The notes under the pieces were generated by a model that saw nothing but the letters and a program-made list of their open reading frames with translations, had not been told where the DNA came from and did no database searches. From an uncultured Verrucomicrobiota bacterium (GTDB taxonomy: Bacteria; Verrucomicrobiota; Kiritimatiellia; CAIVKH01), in contig CALMUP010000008.1 of assembly GCA_937872895.1 (NCBI GenBank), positions 132,976-196,975 on the forward strand: a DNA stretch of 64,000 nt. The letters run 5' to 3'. Position 1 is the first letter of the stretch. Each line of letters starts with the position of its first letter. Below are positions 41,937-51,145 of this stretch, one piece after another. Position numbers and translations under genes: made by a program.

Positions 41937-44900
41937 ATGTTCAAGCCCGTATCCAACAAAGTGAGTTTTCCGGCCATGGAGGAGGAGATCCTCCGGTTCT
42001 GGGAGGCCGAAGGCATTTTCGAGCGGTCGCTGACGGAACGCGCCGAGGCGAAACCGTTCGTGTTCTACGATGGTCCGCCCTTCGCCACCGGACTGCCGCA
42101 CTACGGCCACCTGCTCGCCGGGACGATCAAGGACATCATACCCCGCTACATGACCATGCGCGGCCATTACGTGCAGCGGCGGTTCGGGTGGGATTGCCAT
42201 GGCCTGCCGATCGAGGCGCTGGCCCAGGAGGCGCTCGGCCTCGCCGGGGCCGGGGCGATCAAGGAAGCCGGGGTCGATGTCTTCAACGAGAAGTGCCGGT
42301 CGATGGTGCAGACCTATGTCAACGAGTGGCGCAAGACGGTCACGCGCATGGGCCGCTGGGTCGACTTCGACAACGACTACAAGACCATGGACCTCTCCTT
42401 CATGGAGACGATCTGGTGGGTGTTCAAGCAGTTGTGGGAACAGAAGCGCATCTACCGCGCCTACCGCATCATGCCGTACAGCTGGAAGCTGACCACGCCG
42501 CTGTCGAACTTCGAGGCGAACAGCAACTACAAGCAGGTGCAGGATCCGGACATCACCGTGCGGGTGCGCATCCGCACCGGCCACGCGCTCGCCGCGGGCG
42601 AGACGCCGCTGTATGCCCTGATCTTCACCACTACCCCGTGGACGCTGCCCGAGAACCTGGCCTTGTGCGTCGGCCCGGACATCGACTACGTCATCGTCAA
42701 GGACCATGCGGGCGGCGAACACTACCTGCTCGCCGAGGCCCGGTTGTCCGCGTACTACAAGAAGCCCGAGGACTACACGGTGGTGGCGACGCTCAAGGGC
42801 AGCGCGATCGCCGGGTGGACCTACGAGCCGTTGTTCGACTACTACCGCGATCACGCCGCCTCGTTCCGGTTCCTCGTCGATGCCTTCGTCAGCACGGGGG
42901 ACGGCACCGGCATCGTGCACCTCGCCCCGGCCTACGGCGAGGACGACTACCGGGTCTGCCGCGCGGCGGGTATCGACCTCGTGGACCCGCTCGACGACGA
43001 GTGCAAGTTCACCAGGGCGATCCCGGAATACGAGGGCCTGTTCTGCAAGGACGCCGACAAGCTGATCATCAAGCGCCTCAAGGACAACGGACAGCTCGTG
43101 CGCCACAGCACGCTGGTCCACAGCTACCCGTTCTGCGAACGCACCGACACGCCGCTCATCTACCGCGCGATCGACGCCTGGTACGTCAAGGTCGAGGACC
43201 TGCGCGACGAGCTGGTCGCGCAGAACGACAAGGTGTACTGGATGCCGGGCTACGTCGGCGAGAAGCGCTTCGGCAACTGGCTCAAGGATGCCAAGGACTG
43301 GAACATCAGTCGCAACCGGTTCTGGGGCTCGTGCATCCCGGTCTGGGTGTCCGAGGACGGCGAGGACATGGTCTGCGTCGGCTCGATCGCCGAGCTCGAG
43401 CGGCTTTCCGGGCAGCGGGTCACCGACCTCCACAAGCACGTGGTCGACAAGATCACCTTCGTCAAGGACGGCAAGACCTACAAGCGCACGCCGGAGGTGC
43501 TCGACTGCTGGTTCGAGAGCGGTTCGATGCCGTATGCCCAGCACCATTACCCGTTCGAGAACAAGGACCGGTTTGATCACTGCTTCCCGGCCGATTTCAT
43601 CGCCGAGGGGCTCGACCAGACGCGCGGCTGGTTCTACACGTTGCTGATCATCTCCACCGCGCTGTTCGGCAAGTCCGCGTTCCGCAACGTCGTGGTCAAC
43701 GGCCTCGTGCTCGCCGAGGACGGCCGCAAGATGAGCAAGCGGCTGAAGAACTATCCCGACCCGATGCACATCCTCACCACCTACGGCGCGGACTCGCTCC
43801 GGTTGTACATGATCCACTCGCCGGTGGTGCGCGCGGAGGACCTGTGCTTCTCCGAGCAGGGCGTGGTGCATGCGCTGCGGCACCTGCTGATCCCGTTGTG
43901 GAACGCCTACAGCTTCCTCGTCACCTATGCGCGGATCGATGGCTGGACGCCCGACAAGTCGGCCGGCCTCCCGCCGTCGGACAACCTGCTCGACCGGTGG
44001 ATCGAGAGCGCGATGGAGCGCCTCAACGAACAGGTCGTCACGGCGCTCGACGGGTACGACCTGCAATCGTCGGTGAAGCCGTTTGTGCAATTTATCGACG
44101 ACCTCACCAACTGGTACATCCGCCGCAGCCGCCGCCGGTTCTGGAAGAGCTCGAACGATCACGACAAACTGCAGGCCTACCGCACGCTCTACCAGGTGCT
44201 GCTGCGGCTATCCCGGATCGCCGCGCCGTTTGTCCCGTTCATCAGCGAGGAGATCTACCGCAACCTGCGCACCCCGAACCTGCCGGACTCGGTGCACCTG
44301 TGCGATTTCCCGCTGGCCCGGGTGGAGGGCCGCAACCGCGAACTCGAGGCGCGCATGGAGGCGGTGCTCGAGGTGGTCAGCCTCGGCCGCCAGTTGCGCA
44401 CCGAGCACAACCTGAAGGTGCGCCAGCCGCTGGCCGGCATCCATGTGGTCAGCCACAAGCAGGACAACATCGAACATGCACAGGCGCTGGAGGAGCTGAT
44501 CCTCGACGAGCTCAACGTCAAGGCGGCCTTCTTCAGCCGGCACGAGACGGCGCTCGCCGACATCACGGCCAAGGCCAACTTCAAGCGGCTCGGGGCGCGG
44601 TACGGGGCCAAGGTCCAGAAGATCAACAACGCGGTGCGCGGACTCGACGCGGCGTCGCTCGACCGGTTGCTCGGCGGGGAAAACCTCGACGTGGCGATCG
44701 ACGGCGAGACGGTCGTGCTGGAGCCGGACGACATCCTGGTCGACCGCAAGCCCAAGCCGGGCCTCGCCGTCGCCGCAGGTTCGCACTTCGTCATCGCCCT
44801 CGACACCCAGCTCAACGACGCGCTCCGCCAGGAGGGGCTCGCCCGCGAGATGGTCAACAAGGTGCAGAACATGCGCAAGACGGCCGACCTCGACATTGCG

Positions 44901-45089
44901 GACCGCATCCATGTCCTCTACCAAGGCACCCCGGAAGTCCATGCCGCACTGGCCGCCCACCAGGACTACCTCGCCAGCGAAGTCCTTGCCGTCAGCTGCG
45001 CCGCAGGGGAGGGTGGGGAGGTCCTGCTGGCCGAGGACGTGGACCTCAATGGCTACCCGTGCCGGGTCAGTATCCGCCGTGCCGGTTGA
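41937..45089 (+). CDS. ileS: Isoleucyl-tRNA synthetase, eukaryote-like (type 2)
   Basis: 1050 residues. The class I HIGH motif appears as PFATGLPHYGHLLAGT (residues about 45-60) and KMSKR as EDGRKMSKRLKNYPDPMHI (near 600). The editing domain has TTTPWTLPENLALCVG. The HYGH form, the EDGRKMSKRLKNYPDP block and the length over 1030 mark the eukaryote-like IleRS found in some bacteria, which resists mupirocin in the lineages tested. The C-terminus lacks the zinc ribbon of E. coli-type IleRS. It charges tRNA-Ile and edits Val-tRNA. Stands alone with its own start. Confidence 0.95.
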   Translation: MFKPVSNKVSFPAMEEEILRFWEAEGIFERSLTERAEAKPFVFYDGPPFATGLPHYGHLLAGTIKDIIPRYMTMRGHYVQRRFGWDCHGLPIEALAQEALGLAGAGAIKEAGVDVFNEKCRSMVQTYVNEWRKTVTRMGRWVDFDNDYKTMDLSFMETIWWVFKQLWEQKRIYRAYRIMPYSWKLTTPLSNFEANSNYKQVQDPDITVRVRIRTGHALAAGETPLYALIFTTTPWTLPENLALCVGPDIDYVIVKDHAGGEHYLLAEARLSAYYKKPEDYTVVATLKGSAIAGWTYEPLFDYYRDHAASFRFLVDAFVSTGDGTGIVHLAPAYGEDDYRVCRAAGIDLVDPLDDECKFTRAIPEYEGLFCKDADKLIIKRLKDNGQLVRHSTLVHSYPFCERTDTPLIYRAIDAWYVKVEDLRDELVAQNDKVYWMPGYVGEKRFGNWLKDAKDWNISRNRFWGSCIPVWVSEDGEDMVCVGSIAELERLSGQRVTDLHKHVVDKITFVKDGKTYKRTPEVLDCWFESGSMPYAQHHYPFENKDRFDHCFPADFIAEGLDQTRGWFYTLLIISTALFGKSAFRNVVVNGLVLAEDGRKMSKRLKNYPDPMHILTTYGADSLRLYMIHSPVVRAEDLCFSEQGVVHALRHLLIPLWNAYSFLVTYARIDGWTPDKSAGLPPSDNLLDRWIESAMERLNEQVVTALDGYDLQSSVKPFVQFIDDLTNWYIRRSRRRFWKSSNDHDKLQAYRTLYQVLLRLSRIAAPFVPFISEEIYRNLRTPNLPDSVHLCDFPLARVEGRNRELEARMEAVLEVVSLGRQLRTEHNLKVRQPLAGIHVVSHKQDNIEHAQALEELILDELNVKAAFFSRHETALADITAKANFKRLGARYGAKVQKINNAVRGLDAASLDRLLGGENLDVAIDGETVVLEPDDILVDRKPKPGLAVAAGSHFVIALDTQLNDALRQEGLAREMVNKVQNMRKTADLDIADRIHVLYQGTPEVHAALAAHQDYLASEVLAVSCAAGEGGEVLLAEDVDLNGYPCRVSIRRAG

Positions 45090-45239
45090 CCGGGCTGAAC
45101 CGCTTGATTTTCAAGCGGATGGCCCGGCTTCCCGCCGGGGGGTGCATTAACATTGACAGGTCCGGACGGTTGTAGTACACCCGCGCCCTCTTATAGCACG
45201 GAACAGCTTCAGGAACCGCGAAAAATCAGGAACGTCATT

Positions 45240-46037
45240 ATGGCCGCCAAAAAGTCCAAACCTGCCAAGAAACCCGCCCCGAAGAAGCCTGCTCCGGCCA
45301 AACGCGTCGCACCGGTGAAAAAGGGTGGCAAAGTGATCAAGAAGCCGGTCAAGCCGGCCGCCAAACCGGCGGCCAAGGCTGCGGCCAAGTCCGTCAAACC
45401 CGTGGTCAAGAAGCAGGTCAAGCCCCAGGTCAAGGTGGCCAAGCCGCCGGTCAAGGCCGCGGTGGCCCCCAGGAAGCCGGCCGCCACGCCCGGCAAGCCG
45501 ATCATCCGCACCGGTCCGTCGATCCAGCCGCGCGCATTCGGGCGTCCGCCGATCTCGGCGATGGGCCGCAACGCCGCCGCGCCGGGCAAGGTCGAGAAGG
45601 CCAAACCGTTGAGCAAGAAGGATCTCGATTTCCACCGCGATCTGTTGCTGAAGCTGCGTGACCGCGTGATCGATGAAATTTCCTTCCTGGCCAACGACAA
45701 CCTGAACCGTTCGGCCAAGGATTCCTCGGGCGACCTGTCGAGCTACAGCTTCCACATGGCCGACCAGGGCACCGACAATTTCGACCGCGAGTTCGCGGCC
45801 AGCCTGCTCAACAACGAGCACGACGTGTTGTACGAGATCGAGGAGGCCCTGCGCCGCATCGATCAGGGCACCTACGGGATCTGCGAGATGAGCGGCCAGC
45901 CGATCGAGCGTGAGCGGCTGAAGGCGCTTCCGTTCGCCCGTTACTCCGTGGCGGTGCAGTCGGAAATGGAACGCGGCAAGCCCCGTTTCCGTCCGTTCCG
46001 CCGCACCAGCAGCATCCAGGGCATCGAAGCGACCTGA
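45240..46037 (+). CDS. DksA/TraR-like regulator with Lys/Ala/Pro-rich histone-H1-like tail
   Basis: 265 residues from ATG 45240. Residues 1-110 are a low-complexity basic chain (AKKSKPAKKPAPKKPAPAKR, VIKKPVKPAAKPAAKAAAKS), like histone H1. Residues about 135-260 form a DksA-type domain: FHRDLLLKLRDRVIDEISFL coiled coil, then DVLYEIEEALRRIDQGTYGI and CEMSGQPIERERLKALPFAR. The zinc finger has one Cys (CEMSG) and lacks the other three, so zinc binding is lost. DksA acts on the RNA polymerase secondary channel; the tail probably binds DNA or RNA. lspA follows 20 bases on. Confidence 0.78.
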   Translation: MAAKKSKPAKKPAPKKPAPAKRVAPVKKGGKVIKKPVKPAAKPAAKAAAKSVKPVVKKQVKPQVKVAKPPVKAAVAPRKPAATPGKPIIRTGPSIQPRAFGRPPISAMGRNAAAPGKVEKAKPLSKKDLDFHRDLLLKLRDRVIDEISFLANDNLNRSAKDSSGDLSSYSFHMADQGTDNFDREFAASLLNNEHDVLYEIEEALRRIDQGTYGICEMSGQPIERERLKALPFARYSVAVQSEMERGKPRFRPFRRTSSIQGIEAT

Positions 46038-46057
46038 TCCACGGAACACGGCACGGC

Positions 46058-46543
46058 ATGCTTCCCCTCCTGACGGCGATGGCCATCACGGTCTCGGACC
46101 AGTGGACGAAGCATGTCGTGCGCGGTGACTTCTACCTCGGCGAATCGCGCCCGGTCATCGAGGGCTTCTTCAACCTGACCTATGTGCGCAATACCGGCGC
46201 GGCGTGGGGCATGCTTGGTGACTACACGCATTTCCTGACCGGCCTGTCGATGGTGTTGCTGGTCCTGATGTTGATCTTCCGCCGCTCGTTCCTGAACGAT
46301 ACCTGGCCGCACCGGCTGGCCCTCGGGTTGATGGTGGGCGGCATCGTCGGCAACATGATGGACCGCATCCGGCAGGGCTGGGTAACCGACTTCTTCGATT
46401 TCTACATCGGCTCCTGGCACTGGCCGTGCTTCAACATCGCCGATGCGGCGATCTGCGTCGGGGTGGGGATCTACATGATCACCGCGTTCTTCGAGCCGAA
46501 GCCCGGTCAGGCCGCGACGACGGCCGTGCCTCCGCCGGCCTGA
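46058..46543 (+). CDS. lspA: Lipoprotein signal peptidase (signal peptidase II)
   Basis: 161 residues, four hydrophobic helices. TYVRNTGAAWGMLGDYTHFL, GGIVGNMMDRIRQGWVTDFF and WPCFNIADAAICVGVG hold the catalytic Asp pair in GNMMDR and FNIADA. It cleaves prolipoprotein signal peptides at the lipobox; lipoproteins with such boxes are encoded here at 30,657 and 39,589. It follows the DksA-like gene and precedes miaA by 10 bases, likely one operon. Confidence 0.94.
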   Translation: MLPLLTAMAITVSDQWTKHVVRGDFYLGESRPVIEGFFNLTYVRNTGAAWGMLGDYTHFLTGLSMVLLVLMLIFRRSFLNDTWPHRLALGLMVGGIVGNMMDRIRQGWVTDFFDFYIGSWHWPCFNIADAAICVGVGIYMITAFFEPKPGQAATTAVPPPA

Positions 46544-46553
46544 TTGGTCCGCC

Positions 46554-47477
46554 ATGGCCCGCCTCGCTGCTCAACCCGCGCTGTACCTGGTCGGCCCCAC
46601 CGCGGTCGGCAAGAGCGACATCGCCCACGAACTAGCCCGCCGCGCCGGGATGGGGGTGATTTCCGCCGATGCCATGATGGTATACCGCGGCATGGATATC
46701 GGGACGGCCAAGCCTTCGCTGGCCGAACGTGCGGGACTGGTCTACGCCGGCCTCGACCTGACGGCACCCGACCAACCGTTCAGCGTGTTTGACTACCTGG
46801 TGAGCATTGGCCGCGAGACGGCGGCGCAGGGACACTGGATGGTCGCGGGGGGCACCGGGTTGTACGTGCGTGCGCTGGCCGAGGGCCTCCACGATGATCC
46901 GGGTATGGATCCCGAGATCCGCAACGAGGCGGAGGCCTTGCTGGCTGCGGAGGGTTTCGAGGCGCTCAAGGCGTGGTGCCGTTCGCGCCTGCCGGGGGTG
47001 GATTCCCAGTTGCCTCCGGGCGATGCGGGCAATCCGCGCCGGTGGATCCGCGCGGTGGAGCGCGGTGGCTGCCGTCCGGTGCGGCGGGTCGAAGCAACGC
47101 CGGGCCGCTGCATCATCGGCCTGCGTCGCGAGCGCACCGACCTGGAGGCGCGTATCGTCCGGCGGGTGGATGCGATGTACCGGGGAGGCTTGCTGGATGA
47201 AGTGACGATGCTGCGGCGGCGGTATCCAGCGTGGTCGAAGACCGCTTCCGCGGCGATCGGCTATGCCGAGGCCGCGGCGGTGCTGGACGGCACGATGCCG
47301 GTCGAGGCCGCGATGGAACGCACCGTCATCCGCACGCGCCAGTATGCCAAACGCCAGATGACCTGGTTCCGTCACCAACTGGCCACGACGTGGATCGAGG
47401 TGGCCGCCGATGAAACCGCTGGATCGGTGGCCACGCGCGTGCTGAACGCATGGGAGCATCATGGGCACGTTGATTGA
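46554..47477 (+). CDS. miaA: tRNA dimethylallyltransferase
   Basis: 307 residues. LYLVGPTAVGKSDIAHELAR is the P-loop, then GVISADAMMVYRGMDIGTAKP, HWMVAGGTGLYVRALAEGL and the tRNA-binding TASAAIGYAEAAAVLDG segment. KRQMTWFRHQ ends the catalytic part. It transfers dimethylallyl to A37 of tRNAs reading UNN codons. It overlaps hflX by 17 bases, keeping the frequent miaA-hflX association. Confidence 0.95.
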   Translation: MARLAAQPALYLVGPTAVGKSDIAHELARRAGMGVISADAMMVYRGMDIGTAKPSLAERAGLVYAGLDLTAPDQPFSVFDYLVSIGRETAAQGHWMVAGGTGLYVRALAEGLHDDPGMDPEIRNEAEALLAAEGFEALKAWCRSRLPGVDSQLPPGDAGNPRRWIRAVERGGCRPVRRVEATPGRCIIGLRRERTDLEARIVRRVDAMYRGGLLDEVTMLRRRYPAWSKTASAAIGYAEAAAVLDGTMPVEAAMERTVIRTRQYAKRQMTWFRHQLATTWIEVAADETAGSVATRVLNAWEHHGHVD

Positions 47478-48780
47478 AACAGCATCCAGCGGCGTCGAGT
47501 CCGTCTTGCTCATCGGCATCTGCCTGAGCAAGTTCGACGACCCGACCGCGCAGGAGTCGCTGCGTGAACTGGCGCAGCTTTGCGAGACGGCCGGGGCCGT
47601 CGTGGTGGACACGCTGGTCTGCCGTATCCATCACCGCAACGCCGGGACCTACATCGGGGAGGGCAAGGCCCAGGAGATCGCCGCGCTGGTGGCCGAGCGG
47701 CGCATCTCCACCGTGGTCTTCGACGAGGAACTGACCCCTGCGCAGGGGCGCAACCTCGAGGCCATCTTCAAGACCAAGGTGGTCGACCGCACCCAGGTCA
47801 TCCTCGACATCTTCGCCCAGCATGCGCGCACCGCCGAGGGGCGCTTGCAGATCGAATTGGCCCAGCTTGAATACCTGCTGCCGCGGTTGCGCCGGATGTG
47901 GACGCACCTTGAACGCCAGCGGGGCGGTATCGGCATGCACGGTCCCGGCGAAAAGCAGTTGGAGATGGACCGGCGTCGCATTGTCGAGAACATCCAGCGC
48001 CACCGCCGCCATCTGGAGGAAGTGCGCAGCCGCCGGTCCGAGCAACGCCGCGGCCGCCGCCGCCACGGCTGGGCGCTGATCTCGCTGGTCGGCTACACCA
48101 ACGCCGGCAAGTCCACCTTGATCAACGCCCTCACCAAGGCCGGGGTGCTGGCCTACGACAAGTTGTTCGCCACGCTGGATCCGACGACGCGCCAGCTCAA
48201 GCTGCCCAACAACCAGCTCGCGTTGCTGACCGACACGGTCGGCTTCATCCGCAAGTTGCCGCACCATCTCGTCGAGTCCTTCAAGGCCACGCTGGAGGAG
48301 GTGGTCGAGGCCGATGTGCTGGTGCATGTCATCGATGCCGCGCACCCGCAGGTGTTCCACCAGATCGACGCGGTCGAGTCGGTGCTGAACGACATCGGGG
48401 TGCACGACAAGGTCATCGTGCCGGCTTTCAACAAGACCGATGATCCGGCGTCGGCCAACAACCTCGTCGCGTTGCGGGCGCGCCTGCCCGGCGCGGTGGA
48501 GATCTCCGCGCTGACCGGTGCGGGGCTCGATGCCCTGCGCATCCACCTGGCCGATGTGCTGCGCAACCGCAGCGAACGTCAGAGCTTGAGAATTCCGCTC
48601 CACGAAGGCAAAGTGCTGGCCATGCTGCAGACCCATGCCGCCATCTATAACCGCGAGTACGTGGACGACGCCGTGCTGATCGACGCCTCGGTGCCGTTGA
48701 CCATGGGCGGGATCACCGCGCCGTTCCGCGCCGACCGCGTGGCGAGCGAGAACGTGGGCGGGGAGCCGGGGCATGATTGA
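47461..48780 (+). CDS. hflX: GTPase HflX
   Basis: 439 residues from ATG 47461. The N-terminal HflX domain has TYIGEGKAQEIAALVAERRI and VVFDEELTPAQGRNLE with RTQVILDIFAQHARTAEGRL. A glycine-rich linker GGIGMHGPGEKQLEMDRR precedes the GTPase: ISLVGYTNAGKSTLINALTK (G1), LDPTTRQLKLP, LTDTVGFIRKLPHHL (G3) and PAFNKTD (G4). It splits stalled or hibernating ribosomes. It overlaps radC by 8 bases. Confidence 0.96.
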   Translation: MGTLIETASSGVESVLLIGICLSKFDDPTAQESLRELAQLCETAGAVVVDTLVCRIHHRNAGTYIGEGKAQEIAALVAERRISTVVFDEELTPAQGRNLEAIFKTKVVDRTQVILDIFAQHARTAEGRLQIELAQLEYLLPRLRRMWTHLERQRGGIGMHGPGEKQLEMDRRRIVENIQRHRRHLEEVRSRRSEQRRGRRRHGWALISLVGYTNAGKSTLINALTKAGVLAYDKLFATLDPTTRQLKLPNNQLALLTDTVGFIRKLPHHLVESFKATLEEVVEADVLVHVIDAAHPQVFHQIDAVESVLNDIGVHDKVIVPAFNKTDDPASANNLVALRARLPGAVEISALTGAGLDALRIHLADVLRNRSERQSLRIPLHEGKVLAMLQTHAAIYNREYVDDAVLIDASVPLTMGGITAPFRADRVASENVGGEPGHD

Positions 48781-49543
48781 GCCGCTCGATAAACCGGTCG
48801 CCGCGCGGATCGTGCAGTACCCGATCAGCGCGCGCCGCATCCGCGACATCCCGGAGGAGCAGCGCCCGCGCGAGACCTTCGCCCGTGACGGCGCGGACCA
48901 GGTCAACGACCGGGTGCTGCTCGCCATCCTTGTCCGCAACGGGATTCCCGGGCACAGCGCGGTGGACATCGCGGACGAACTGCTCAACCGTTTCGGATCG
49001 CTGCCCGAGCTCGCCCGCGAGCCGGTCGAGGAGCTGGCGCGGCTTCCCGGCCTCGGCAAGGTCAAGGCGCAGATCATCAAGGCCGCGCTCGAGCTGGGCC
49101 GGCGTCTGCCGCAGGCCACCGCGCCGGAGCGGGTCGAGGTGCGCACCCCGGCCGATGCCGCGCGGGTGATCGGGCTGCGGGCATCGGGGCTCGAGGTCGA
49201 GGAATTCTGGGTCATCCTGCTGGATACGAAATACCGGCTGCGCCGGCCGCCGATGGCCATCGCGCGCGGCATCCTCGATGCGTGCCTGGTCCACCCGCGC
49301 GAGGTGTTCAAGGAGGCGATCCGCGCCTGCGCGGCCGCGGTGGTGCTGGTGCACAACCATCCGTCGGGTGATCCGTCGCCCTCGCGCGAGGACGTGAAAT
49401 TGACGCGGCAACTGGTCGAGGTCGGCCGCGTGGTGGACATCGAGGTGCTCGACCATGTGATCGTCGGCCAGAAATCCGACCGCAACCCGCAGGGCTTCAT
49501 CTCGCTGCGCGAGTCGGGGCTCGTTTCCTTCTCGGTGCCATAA
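48773..49543 (+). CDS. radC: RadC-like JAB-domain protein
   Basis: 256 residues. The N-terminal part has helix-hairpin-helix (ELARLPGLGKVKAQIIKAAL); the C-terminal MPN/JAB domain has the JAMM motif VLVHNHPSGDPSPSREDVKL. RadC proteins were tied to DNA repair, but their role is unsettled. It overlaps hflX and is followed by lpxA after 1 base. It has an extra charged N-terminus (MIEPLDKPVAARIVQYPISA) not usual in the family. Confidence 0.93.
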   Translation: MIEPLDKPVAARIVQYPISARRIRDIPEEQRPRETFARDGADQVNDRVLLAILVRNGIPGHSAVDIADELLNRFGSLPELAREPVEELARLPGLGKVKAQIIKAALELGRRLPQATAPERVEVRTPADAARVIGLRASGLEVEEFWVILLDTKYRLRRPPMAIARGILDACLVHPREVFKEAIRACAAAVVLVHNHPSGDPSPSREDVKLTRQLVEVGRVVDIEVLDHVIVGQKSDRNPQGFISLRESGLVSFSVP

Positions 49544-49544
49544 C

Positions 49545-50348
49545 ATGAAGATACATCCTTCCGCCATCGTGGATCCCGCGGCCAAGCTCGGCGCGGGGGT
49601 CGAAATCGGACCCGGTGCGGTCGTCGAGGCCGGTGCCGTGCTGGGCGACGGCTGTGTGCTCGGGCCGCATGCGGTGGTGCGACCCTTCGCCACCCTCGGA
49701 CCGGGGTGCCGCGTGCATGCCGGTGCGGTGATCGGCGATACGCCACAGGATCTCGCCTTCAAGGAGCTCGCCAGCCATGTGCGTATCGGGGCGCGCTGCA
49801 CCTTCCGCGAGGGCGTGACCGTGCACCGCGGCACCAAGGAGGGGACGGAGACGGTCATCGGCGACGACTGCTACCTGATGGCGAACAGCCATGTCGCGCA
49901 CAACTGCCGCCTGGGCAACCGGGTCATCCTCGCCAACGGCTCGTTGCTCGGCGGCTATGTCGAGATCGGCGACGGCGCGTTTGTCAGCGGCAATGCGGTG
50001 ATCCACCAGTTCTGCCGGATCGGGCGTCTGGCCATGATCGGCGGGCTGTCCGGGATCAGCAAGGATGTGCCGCCGTTCTGCATGACCCACAGCGTGGACA
50101 TGAACACGGTGGTCGGTCTGAACATCGTCGGCCTCAAGCGCAACGGCTTCACCCCCGAGCAACGCAAGGCGGTCAAGGCCTGCTTCGCGCTGGTCTTCCG
50201 CGAGGGACTCAACACCGCGCAGGCCCGCGAACGGCTGGCTGCACGTGCCGGTGATGCCATTGCCGCCGAGTGGCTGGCCTTCATCACCGGCTCCAGGCGC
50301 GGCCTGTGCAAGTTCGCCGCGCGCGGCGGTACAGCGGACGAGGAGTAG
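49545..50348 (+). CDS. lpxA: UDP-N-acetylglucosamine acyltransferase
   Basis: 267 residues. Left-handed beta-helix hexapeptide repeats (GAGVEIGPGAVVEAGAVLGD) fill the N-terminal 190 residues. The catalytic His is in LMANSHVAHNCRLGNRV. GVTVHRGTKEGTETVIGDD and KDVPPFCMTHSVDMNTVVGL fit LpxA rather than LpxD. The helical C-terminus runs from FTPEQRKAVKACFALVFREG. First step of lipid A synthesis. Located after radC, not in the usual lpxD-fabZ-lpxA-lpxB cluster. Confidence 0.92.
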   Translation: MKIHPSAIVDPAAKLGAGVEIGPGAVVEAGAVLGDGCVLGPHAVVRPFATLGPGCRVHAGAVIGDTPQDLAFKELASHVRIGARCTFREGVTVHRGTKEGTETVIGDDCYLMANSHVAHNCRLGNRVILANGSLLGGYVEIGDGAFVSGNAVIHQFCRIGRLAMIGGLSGISKDVPPFCMTHSVDMNTVVGLNIVGLKRNGFTPEQRKAVKACFALVFREGLNTAQARERLAARAGDAIAAEWLAFITGSRRGLCKFAARGGTADEE

Positions 50349-50350
50349 CC

Positions 50351-51082
50351 ATGCGACGGGGCGGGCGAGGGGTTCTGCTCGGAGTGCTCGTGTTGGCGGT
50401 CTGCGCGTGGCCGGTGCGATCGGACGAGCCGATCCGTTTCGGCTGGAACGAGGAGGGCGTCGCCGTGCAGGTGGTCGACCAGCCGGCCAACCGCGTGCTC
50501 GAGATCATCGGCGCGGCCACGGGAATCCCCGTCGTGCTGGACCCGGCCAACGAGGCACGGCTCGATGGCCTTTACCGCAAGCGCACCCTCGAGGAACTGT
50601 TGCTCGATCTTGCGCCGGGAGTGGTGATCGTGTACCGCTACGATGCGCGCTTGAAGACCGAGGTCATCGACCGGGTCTTCAGCACCTCGCGGGTGGCGGC
50701 CGACATCAAGGAGGCCCAACTGCGCGATCTGGTGGTATCCCGCGAGCGGTTGGCCGAAGGCGTAGTGCCGCTGCCGAACCGGCCGATCCGGTACTCGGGT
50801 ATCGGGGCTTCGGTGCAACCCTCGAGCGACGGTGCGGGCATCTTCCTGCGGCCCTTGTCACCGGGTTCACCGGCGGCACGCGCCGGGATTGCCCTGGGTG
50901 ATCTGGTCATCGCCGTGGACGGCCGGGCGGTCTCGGATTTCGAGGATATCGGCGAAATCGCCGCGGCCATCCGCGGGCCCGATCAGACGGACGTGCATCT
51001 CACGGTTCGATTCCCGGACGGACAGGTGCGCGAGGTCGTCGTGCGCCGCGAGGTCTTCACCTGGGGCGTCATTACCCAGTAA
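50351..51082 (+). CDS. Secreted PDZ-domain protein
   Basis: 243 residues from ATG 50351 (AGGAG at 50341-50345). RGVLLGVLVLAVCAWPVRSD is a signal peptide. Residues about 35-90 (VAVQVVDQPANRVLEIIGAA, GIPVVLDPANEARLDG) resemble the secretin/TonB short N-terminal (STN) fold. Residues about 145-235 are a PDZ domain with the peptide-binding loop (IGASVQPSSDGAGIFLRPLS, GSPAARAGIALGDLVIAVDG). It has no protease domain. It may be a periplasmic adaptor, for example of a secretion or quality-control system. Confidence 0.72.
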   Translation: MRRGGRGVLLGVLVLAVCAWPVRSDEPIRFGWNEEGVAVQVVDQPANRVLEIIGAATGIPVVLDPANEARLDGLYRKRTLEELLLDLAPGVVIVYRYDARLKTEVIDRVFSTSRVAADIKEAQLRDLVVSRERLAEGVVPLPNRPIRYSGIGASVQPSSDGAGIFLRPLSPGSPAARAGIALGDLVIAVDGRAVSDFEDIGEIAAAIRGPDQTDVHLTVRFPDGQVREVVVRREVFTWGVITQ

Positions 51083-51145
51083 CTTTCCCGGTATCGCGGC
51101 TTGTCGTCATCCGGTGGTGCGGCGTACTATCCGGGTGAGGACGTC

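Noticed and set aside
41895-44162. Minus-strand 755-residue frame across ileS
   Set aside because: Mirror frame of ileS; low-complexity Val/Asp/Arg pattern and no family match.
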